This document shows positions 58,689 through 64,000 of a stretch of 64,000 nucleotides of DNA, in pieces. The notes beneath the pieces were generated by a model. The model searched no databases and was not told the DNA's origin. It saw nothing but the letters and a program-made list of their open reading frames with translations. The first letter of the stretch is position 1. Every line of letters starts with the position of its first letter. Both the position numbers and the translations under genes were made by a program. Source of the DNA: Streptomyces rishiriensis (GTDB taxonomy: Bacteria > Actinomycetota > Actinomycetes > Streptomycetales > Streptomycetaceae); the NCBI RefSeq assembly GCF_030815485.1, contig NZ_JAUSWV010000002.1:7502001-7566000 (forward strand), in the 5' to 3' direction.

Positions 58689-58859
58689 ATGTCCACCACT
58701 GTTGAATCCCTCACCGAGCGATCGGCCGCAGAGGTCAACGAGGAGATCCGGGCCCTGTGGCTCCGGTCGGGCGGGACACTGAGCGTCGAGCAGCGTGCGG
58801 AATACCAGCGGCTCGTCCTGGAGTGGGCCGCCGCTCCGACCTCCGTCGAAGCGGCCTGA
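58689..58859 (+). CDS. Small conserved-looking helical protein (56 aa)
   Basis: ATG 58689 opens 56 codons: MSTTVESLTERSAAEVNEEI, RALWLRSGGTLSVEQRAEYQ, RLVLEWAAAPTSVEAA. The composition is balanced, with two amphipathic helices and no Cys or membrane segment, and it looks like real protein. The ribosome site is weak. The upstream 100 bases are less GC-rich (around TTATGTCCGATTCGTTCGTGATGACTCACG) and probably hold a promoter. I recall similar small unnamed Streptomyces proteins but no function. Confidence 0.6.
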   Translation: MSTTVESLTERSAAEVNEEIRALWLRSGGTLSVEQRAEYQRLVLEWAAAPTSVEAA

Positions 58860-58968
58860 CGCGCCCGTCGGCCGCGCCGCCGTTCCCGTCGTCCCTGTTC
58901 ACCGCGCGAGCCCTCACGGCCGCGATCCGTCCTCCCCGTGACCCCGTACCGACGGCGCCCGGGCGCCG

Positions 58969-60360
58969 TCACCCCCATGTCGCCGAGTAGTACCGCTGGT
59001 AGGCCTTGCGGTCTTGCTCGGCGCGGATGTACCGGGTCGCGACCAGGGCCACCATGCTGCCCGCGATGACCAGCAGACCGGGGCCGATGTTCCTGGGGTC
59101 GGTGAGCCTGGCGGCGAGTGTCTCGCTGACGCCGCCACCGGTCACGGGAGTGGTCGTGCCCGGCGAGGCCGAGCCCGGAGAGAGCCCCGCCTGGGGGGAG
59201 GAGGCGGACGGCGCGGGATCGGCGGACGACGTGGACGTGCCGGCGTTGTCGGAAGGAGCGGCCACGATCAGCTGGACGCCGAGCTGCGCCAGCGCCTTGG
59301 TCACCGGCTGGAAGAACGTCGTCCCCCCGGTGGTGCAGTCGCCGCTGCCGCCCGAGGTGACACCGAGCGCGATCCCGTCGGAGAACATCGGGCCGCCGCT
59401 GTCGCCCGGCTCGGCGCACACGCTCGTCTCGATGAGCCCGCTGACGGAGCCCTCCGGATAGTTCACCGTCGCGTCGAGACCGGTGACCTCGCCGTCCCGC
59501 AACCCGCTGGTGCTGCCGCTGCGGAAGACCCGCTGGCCCACGGCCGCGTCGCCGGTGCCCGTGATCCGCACCCCGTTGCCGTTGCCGATGGCCACCACGT
59601 CGGCGCCCGCGCCGGCCTTGCCGCTCGCGTACTGCACCAGGGAGAAGTCGCTGCCGGGGAAGTTGGAGTTCACCGTCCGGCCCACCTGCTGCTTGGCCTG
59701 GTTGTCCGCGAACCAGGTGGACCCGGTGGGCCCGCAGTGCCCGGCGGTCAGGATGAAGTCGTTCGTTCCGTTGGTCACGTTGAAGCCGGCCGAACAGCGT
59801 CCGCCGGTCGACAGGATCGGCTGGGCGCCGTTGATCCGGGTGGTGAACTCACCGGCGGTGCGCTCCATGCGGACGAAGCTGCCGATGCCGGTGGCCGTCC
59901 GCGTCAGCTGTGACCAGTCGGTGGCCGACACGGTGCTGTCGGCCTGTACGACGACCTGGTTCGTCCGGTAGTCCACCGTCCAGGCGGTGCCGGGCACCTT
60001 GGGCGCCGAACGGAGCGTCGCCGTGGCCGACTTGAGCTCGTTCAAGCTGTGCGGGACGACCTTGGCCTCGGCGCCCGCCGCCCGGACGGTGTCGGCCGTC
60101 TCCTCGTCGGTGACGGCGACGACCGGACGTCCGTCCGCGCCGAGCCAGGTCCCCGCCGTGCGTGAGGTGCCGAGCTTCTCGACGAGGGACGCCCCGGGAT
60201 TGGTGACGACGGACTCCGCATTGCTGCGCGGCACCGCGGCCGTGCCGCCCGGCTCGCTCGCCATGGCCGCCTGCGTCACCATGGCGCCTCCCAGGAGGAG
60301 TCCGCCGACGGCCGCCAGCCGTGACACCCGCCGGACGGTCCGTCGTCGTACATGCCTCAT
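58969..60360 (-). CDS. Streptogrisin-like S1 protease with C-terminal membrane anchor
   Basis: A 463-residue preproprotease from ATG 60360 (MRHVRRRTVRRVSRLAAVGGLLLGG). The signal peptide ends near MASEPG. A propeptide (about 35-165) shows PGTAWTVDYRTNQVVVQADSTVS. The protease has DFILTAGHCG (His), DFSLVQYASG (Asp), CAEPGDSGGPMF (Ser) and FFQPVTKALAQLGVQL. A Ser/Pro/Thr-rich linker follows, then a membrane helix (PGLLVIAGSMVALVATRYI, about 425-445) and a short basic tail (RAEQDRKAYQRYY). This tail places the protease on the outer membrane face. The catalytic core is close to that of the protease at 15198. Confidence 0.92.
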   Translation of the reverse strand: MRHVRRRTVRRVSRLAAVGGLLLGGAMVTQAAMASEPGGTAAVPRSNAESVVTNPGASLVEKLGTSRTAGTWLGADGRPVVAVTDEETADTVRAAGAEAKVVPHSLNELKSATATLRSAPKVPGTAWTVDYRTNQVVVQADSTVSATDWSQLTRTATGIGSFVRMERTAGEFTTRINGAQPILSTGGRCSAGFNVTNGTNDFILTAGHCGPTGSTWFADNQAKQQVGRTVNSNFPGSDFSLVQYASGKAGAGADVVAIGNGNGVRITGTGDAAVGQRVFRSGSTSGLRDGEVTGLDATVNYPEGSVSGLIETSVCAEPGDSGGPMFSDGIALGVTSGGSGDCTTGGTTFFQPVTKALAQLGVQLIVAAPSDNAGTSTSSADPAPSASSPQAGLSPGSASPGTTTPVTGGGVSETLAARLTDPRNIGPGLLVIAGSMVALVATRYIRAEQDRKAYQRYYSATWG

Positions 60361-60605
60361 GTCATGGCTCCCGAAACCCTGAACGCACGGCCTCAACACC
60401 GCGGGGCGCTCCGGTCGTTGAGTGCCCGCACCTCCATACGTGCGAGGACCCCGCAGCGTTCAGTGCGCGTCCGACCGCCTCAGTGTCTGCGTGCCACCCG
60501 CAGAACATCGCGACCTCCTCCGGTTCCGCCCCGCCCGCGACGGGCTCCGGGCGCCAGCCGGCTCCTGGGCGGGAGAAGGGCGGCGGCAGGTCTCGACCCA
60601 GCAAT

Positions 60606-61640
60606 CTAGACCGGGGAGTTGAGCTGTGCGGACCGTCCTCCTGATTCCCCCGCGGGGCCGAGTCGCGCCCAGCTGCGCTCGTCGCCCCACACGGCGGCCT
60701 CGCCGGTGTAGGGGCGCAGCAGGGCGGTCAGCGCCGGGTCGCCGCGGCCGTTGAGTTCGTCGGAGGCGATCCGGCGGGCGATGCCGGCCAGGAAGTCCGC
60801 GAGCTGCACCCGGGCGTCGAGCCGCGAGACGACGAGCCGGAGCCCGGCCAGGCGGATGCCCCGCAACCGGGCCGCTCCTTCGATCCAGGCGATCCGCTGC
60901 GGGGTGAGCATGTTCTGCCGGTCGTGCGCGAGCCGCACCGGACGCCCGCCGGCGCTCCAATGGGCGGCCGTGTGCAGGATCGAGGGGAGAAGAGGATTGA
61001 GAACCGGCGTCAGGACGAACGGCCCGTCCTGGATTCCGGCCCGGTAGGCGAGCGCGCGCGAGCGTTCCTCCGAGAGCCGCGAGAGGGTCTCGGCCGCCGC
61101 CGTCCCCGGATACCGCAGCCGCAGTTCCTCGACCGTACGGAAGAAGCGCTCGACGGGCGCGTCCGGGCTTCCCGCGTGGCGCACCCACAGCAATTGGTTG
61201 GCCGCCTCCAGGAATTGCCGCCATTCCGTCTCGGTGAATGTCCGCCGCCCCTGCCGGAACAGCGGGAGGGCCGCCCCGGGGTCACCGAGCAGCAGGTCGG
61301 CGGCCCGGTCCACGACGAAGAAGGACTTCTCGACGAGGTGCACATGGGCGTGTCCGTACAGCGGTCCCGATGCCGAGAGCAGCCATTCCAGAACCGTCCG
61401 GTGTTTCTCCCGGAGCAGATGGTTCGCCTTGTACTCCTCGGCGGGCGAACGGATCCGGTTCCGGATCTCCCGTAGATGCCCGGCGGCGGAATCGGCCGGC
61501 AGCAGCACACTCGCGTGGGCGAACACGTCCGTGTTTCCGCCGGTGAGGTTCTCGCCGTCCGAACCCGATTCGTCGCAGGCGATCTCCGGGATGCCCCCGG
61601 CGTCCGCCACAGCTGTCCCGTTCACGTGATCCCAGGTCAC
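60606..61640 (-). CDS. DUF3800-like protein (RNase H-like fold candidate)
   Basis: A 344-residue protein. I take GTG 61640 (MTWDHVNGTAVADAGG) because AGGGGG lies about 10 bases upstream; ATG starts further up would run into the divergent aminotransferase gene. EIACDESGSDGENL near residue 17 carries the DESG signature of DUF3800. EYKANHLLREKHRTVLEWLL, YGHAHVHLVEKSFFVVDRAADLLL and VSRLDARVQLADFLAGIARRI (the Q-x-A-D block near the end of DUF3800) support it. The family may hydrolyse nucleic acid, but activity is unproven. It is divergent from the MalY-type gene. Confidence 0.7.
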   Translation of the reverse strand: MTWDHVNGTAVADAGGIPEIACDESGSDGENLTGGNTDVFAHASVLLPADSAAGHLREIRNRIRSPAEEYKANHLLREKHRTVLEWLLSASGPLYGHAHVHLVEKSFFVVDRAADLLLGDPGAALPLFRQGRRTFTETEWRQFLEAANQLLWVRHAGSPDAPVERFFRTVEELRLRYPGTAAAETLSRLSEERSRALAYRAGIQDGPFVLTPVLNPLLPSILHTAAHWSAGGRPVRLAHDRQNMLTPQRIAWIEGAARLRGIRLAGLRLVVSRLDARVQLADFLAGIARRIASDELNGRGDPALTALLRPYTGEAAVWGDERSWARLGPAGESGGRSAQLNSPV

Positions 61641-61665
61641 ACCACAGCCCCCTATCTTGTGCCCC

Positions 61666-62844
61666 ATGACCAGCATCCCGCACGAGACGCCCGGTGAACC
61701 GAATCCTTTACAGGCCCTCACGCTCGACCGGCTCCGATGTCGTACGAGCATGAAGTGGCGTACGTATCCGGCCGACGTCCTTCCGCTGTGGGTCGCGGAG
61801 ATGGACGTGCCCCTCGCCGAACCGGTCGTCACAGCGGTGACGCGGGCGCTGGCGCTCGGCGACACCGGCTACCCGGCGGGCACGGCCTACGCCGAGGCGC
61901 TGGCCCTGTTCGCCGCGAAGCGGTGGGCCTGGGACGGGCTCGCGGTCGAGCGGACGGCGATCGTGCCCGATGTGATGCTGGGCGTGGTCGAGATGCTGAA
62001 GCTGGTGACGGGGCCCGGCGATCCGGTGGTCGTCAACCCGCCCGTGTACCCGCCGTTCTTCCCGTTCGTCGAGCACCTGGACCGGCGGATCGCCGAGGCG
62101 CCTCTCGGCGCGGACGGCCGGCTCGATCTCGGCGCTCTGGAGGACGCCTACCGGCGCGCCGCCGCCGGGGGCGGCCGTGCCGCGCATCTGCTGTGCAGCC
62201 CGCACAACCCGACCGGCACGGTGCACACCGCGGGGGAACTGGCCGCCGTGGCCGCGCTCGCCCGGCGGTACGGCGTTCGCGTGGTCGTCGACGAGATCCA
62301 CGCGCCGCTCGTCGTCTCGGGGGCCGGCTTCGTGCCCTACCTCGCCGTTCCCGGTGCGGAGAACGGCCTGTCGCTGATGTCGGCCTCCAAGGGGTGGAAC
62401 CTGGCCGGGCTCAAGGCGGCGCTGGCCGTCGCGGGCCCCGAGGCGGCGGCCGACCTGGCCCTGCTGCCCGAGGAGGTGTCCCACGGACCGAGTCACGTCG
62501 GCGTGCTGGGTCACACGGCCGCCCTGCTCGACGGCACGAGATGGCTGGACGCCCTGCTGGCCGGCCTCGACGCCAACCGGCGTCTGCTCACCGCGCTGCT
62601 GGCCGAGCACCTGCCCGGCGTCGGGTACCGGCCGGGGGACGCCACGTATCTCGCCTGGCTCGACTGCCGCGCGCTGGGCCTGGGAGACGATCCGGCCGCG
62701 GTCTTCCTGGAGCGGGGGCGGGTGGCACTCAGCCGCGGGCTCGACTTCGGCACGGGCGGGGCAGGGCACGTCCGTCTGAACATCGCCACCTCGCCGGAGA
62801 TCCTCACCGAAGGTGTACGGCGCATGGCGGCCGCCCTTCGCTGA
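61666..62844 (+). CDS. MalY/PatB-family PLP lyase (cystathionine beta-lyase-like aminotransferase)
   Basis: A 392-residue fold-type I PLP enzyme from ATG 61666 (MTSIPHETPGEPNPLQ). The MalY/PatB pattern is visible: SMKWRTYPADVLPLWVAEMDVP at the N-terminus, GYPAGTAYAEAL, HLLCSPHNPTGTVHTAGEL, VVVDEIHAPLVV (PLP Asp) and MSASKGWNLAGLKAAL (Schiff-base Lys). Such enzymes cleave cystathionine or cysteine conjugates by beta-elimination, or act as aminotransferases. A strong terminator follows. Confidence 0.92.
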   Translation: MTSIPHETPGEPNPLQALTLDRLRCRTSMKWRTYPADVLPLWVAEMDVPLAEPVVTAVTRALALGDTGYPAGTAYAEALALFAAKRWAWDGLAVERTAIVPDVMLGVVEMLKLVTGPGDPVVVNPPVYPPFFPFVEHLDRRIAEAPLGADGRLDLGALEDAYRRAAAGGGRAAHLLCSPHNPTGTVHTAGELAAVAALARRYGVRVVVDEIHAPLVVSGAGFVPYLAVPGAENGLSLMSASKGWNLAGLKAALAVAGPEAAADLALLPEEVSHGPSHVGVLGHTAALLDGTRWLDALLAGLDANRRLLTALLAEHLPGVGYRPGDATYLAWLDCRALGLGDDPAAVFLERGRVALSRGLDFGTGGAGHVRLNIATSPEILTEGVRRMAAALR

Positions 62845-62865
62845 GCCGCGAGTCCTCCCGCCGAA

Positions 62866-62902
62866 CCGCCGCCCCACCGGAACTCCTCCGGTGGGGCGGC
62901 GG
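62866..62902 (+). terminator. Strong hairpin terminator after the MalY gene
   Basis: CCGCCGCCCCACCGGA (62866-62881) and its exact complement (62887-62902) form a 16-bp stem with a 5-base loop, 22 bases after the stop codon. Confidence 0.85.
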
Positions 62903-63040
62903 CCCTCGACCGGCCGCACCGGCGCTCCCTCGACTCGGGGTGCGGCGGCCCGACGACACCGGGTACATGCGACGGATCCAGCCGGATCACCGGCTGAGGC
63001 TGCCGGGGTGGTGCGGCGGCCCGGTGCCTAGACTGCGGTC

Positions 63041-63421
63041 ATGGCTGACGACGCGCTGGACCGGCTGGCGGCGGGCAAGTACCTGCTGATCACCAGCTAT
63101 CGGAAGAACGGAACCGGAGTGGCCACGCCCGTGTGGGTGGTGCGGGACGGGGACGCGCTCGGCGTCTGGACCGTCGCCGACGCGTGGAAGGTGAAGCGGA
63201 TCCGGGCCCGCGGCGACGTGCTGGTCGGTCCCTGTGACGTACGCGGCAACCCGACCGGCGAGCAGATCCCGGCCACCGCCGAGATCTGCGACGCGCAGAC
63301 CACCGCCCGCTACCGCACCCTGCTCGCCCGCAAGTACGGCGTCGTGGGCCGCCTCACCCTGCTCGGCAGCCGGCTCCGCCGGGGGGCGGAAGGGACCGTC
63401 GGGATCCGCGTCACGCTGTGA
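63041..63421 (+). CDS. PPOX-class F420-dependent oxidoreductase family protein
   Basis: A 126-residue split-barrel protein from ATG 63041 (MADDALDRLAAGKYLLITSYRKNGTGVATPVWVVRDGD). The pattern K-Y-L-L-I-T-S-Y-R-K-G-V-A-T-P-V-W, then ALGVWTVADAWKVKRIRARGDVLVGPCDVRGNPTGE and ARYRTLLARKYGVVGRLTLLG, is that of the short actinobacterial PPOX/F420 proteins (Rv1155/Rv2074-like). They bind F420 or flavin and reduce small molecules such as biliverdin. The cofactor is inferred from the family. Confidence 0.88.
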   Translation: MADDALDRLAAGKYLLITSYRKNGTGVATPVWVVRDGDALGVWTVADAWKVKRIRARGDVLVGPCDVRGNPTGEQIPATAEICDAQTTARYRTLLARKYGVVGRLTLLGSRLRRGAEGTVGIRVTL

Positions 63422-63436
63422 GCACCGGGACGGAGC

Positions 63437-63470
63437 AAGGGGGCCCCGACCATGCGGTCCGGGCCCCCTT
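63437..63470. terminator. Bidirectional hairpin terminator
   Basis: A 15-bp stem with one mismatch (63437-63451 with 63456-63470) closes on the tetraloop ATGC. It lies between the convergent PPOX gene and the Calx-beta gene. Confidence 0.8.
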
Positions 63471-63487
63471 CGCGCGGAGCGTGCCTG

Positions 63488-64000
63488 CTACGGCGCGTCC
63501 ACGACCGTCCCCGTCAGCACCGGGCGGTCGGGCAGCGGCTCGGCGCTGTCGTCCGTCAGCGCGAGACGCATGGACTCGGCGGGCTCGGCCACCTGGTCCC
63601 GCACCGTGGGCACGGTGAAGTCGACGCCGGTGGTCGCGGCCGGGATGTTCAGCCAGACCCACAGGTTCGCATCCGACAGCGGGCGTTCCGGGTCGGGCAC
63701 GTCACCGGAGTAGTCCGCGAGCCACTGCGGGTCCACGTCCTTCGTGGACAACTCGGCGCCCTCGGCGACCGGGAGTACCCGGACCGGCTGCCAGAAGTTC
63801 ACGTCGGCGGTCTCGGAGAGCGTGATCCGCCAGCTCAGCGTCTCGCCCTCGGTCACCCGGCCGGCGACCGGCGTCAGGGTCACCTCCGGCGCCGGGTCGT
63901 CGTTCTGCACCGTCACCCCGCCCCGGTAGGAGCCGACGACCGCGCCGCGCACGGCCTTCACGAGGAGGTCCCGTGTCACGTCGTAGCCGAAGCGGGTGTC
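63488..64000 (-). CDS. Calx-beta-domain protein (partial, C-terminal part)
   Basis: The last 170 residues of a longer protein whose start lies beyond the right edge. Segments EVTLTPVAGRVTEGETLSWRITLSETADVNFWQPVRVLP, LSDANLWVWLNIPAATTGVDFTVPTVRDQVAEPAESMRLALTDD fit a Calx-beta repeat (the V-x-EG-xx-L-x-W-x-x-x-L-S pattern). These are calcium-binding beta-sandwich domains of secreted or surface proteins. The catalytic part, if any, is outside the window. It ends 17 bases from a bidirectional terminator. Confidence 0.65.
   Translation of the reverse strand, partial: DTRFGYDVTRDLLVKAVRGAVVGSYRGGVTVQNDDPAPEVTLTPVAGRVTEGETLSWRITLSETADVNFWQPVRVLPVAEGAELSTKDVDPQWLADYSGDVPDPERPLSDANLWVWLNIPAATTGVDFTVPTVRDQVAEPAESMRLALTDDSAEPLPDRPVLTGTVVDAP

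Noticed and set aside
1..64000. CRISPR array, tRNA, rRNA, integrase or insertion sequence.
   Set aside because: I looked for regularly spaced repeats, tRNA-like cloverleaf ends, rRNA blocks and transposase motifs (DDE, HUH, serine or tyrosine recombinase) and found none. The tandem repeats present are short and without spacers.

Overview
This window is about 64 kb of very high GC, densely coded DNA that looks like a Streptomyces chromosome. The signs are strong third-position G/C bias, frequent GTG and TTG starts, stop/start overlaps of the ATGA and GTGA type, a Streptomyces subtilisin inhibitor, streptogrisin-like proteases, a complete SapB-type ram/amf locus, mycothiol-dependent chemistry and an F420-type oxidoreductase. 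I see no rRNA, tRNA, CRISPR array, transposase or integrase. It reads as ordinary chromosome with several specialised-metabolite and secretion loci.

Layout. 0-5 kb: the start of a lactate 2-monooxygenase-like gene (cut by the window edge), a conserved protein of unknown function, a secreted SSI-type protease inhibitor, and a compact operon of an iron-containing redox enzyme, a HemK2-type methyltransferase and a CDGSH iron-sulphur protein. 5-8 kb: a Ppx/GppA phosphatase and a 14-TM drug exporter preceded by TetR-type palindromes. 8-14.2 kb: an operon running leftward, made of a GG-leader precursor peptide, a perfect 20-bp hairpin, an HlyD adaptor, a C39-peptidase ABC exporter and a second NHLM-type ABC protein. 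No peptide-modifying enzyme sits beside it. 15-19 kb: a secreted S1 protease with three 81-bp calcium-loop repeats, then a PAS/GAF/SpoIIE phosphatase. 19.2-26.5 kb: a class III lanthipeptide locus (ramR convergent with ramC-ramS-ramA-ramB). 26.7-29.6 kb: a second SpoIIE phosphatase fused to an anti-sigma-like kinase, and a DUF6479 membrane protein.

29.9-36.2 kb: dTDP-L-rhamnose synthesis (rmlA, rmlB, rmlD, and convergently rmlC) with a methyltransferase and a large family 2 glycosyltransferase, suggesting a rhamnose-containing cell-surface glycan. 36.3-41.6 kb: a metallophosphoesterase, an XdhC-type protein, a secreted endoglycoceramidase-like GH5 enzyme and a secreted beta-propeller protein. 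41.7-46.5 kb: a TetR regulator with a 24-bp palindrome upstream, a large membrane KAP-type P-loop NTPase and a GT1-type glycosyltransferase. 46.6-50.7 kb: a secreted GH27 alpha-galactosidase with ricin-type lectin domain and small proteins. 50.7-64 kb: an ABC exporter, S-(hydroxymethyl)mycothiol dehydrogenase with its partner MBL hydrolase, an SDR, a PLP decarboxylase, an L,D-transpeptidase, a membrane-anchored S1 protease, a DUF3800-like protein, a MalY-type lyase, an F420/PPOX protein and the end of a Calx-beta protein.

Most promising points for follow-up: the cysteine-free repetitive GG-leader peptide with its own NHLM exporter, the ram cluster with its unusual long ramB/ramR antisense overlap, the KAP NTPase, and a structured minus-strand leader near 36.9 kb that sequesters a strong ribosome binding site. 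All functional statements are read from sequence and family knowledge; no database search was run.
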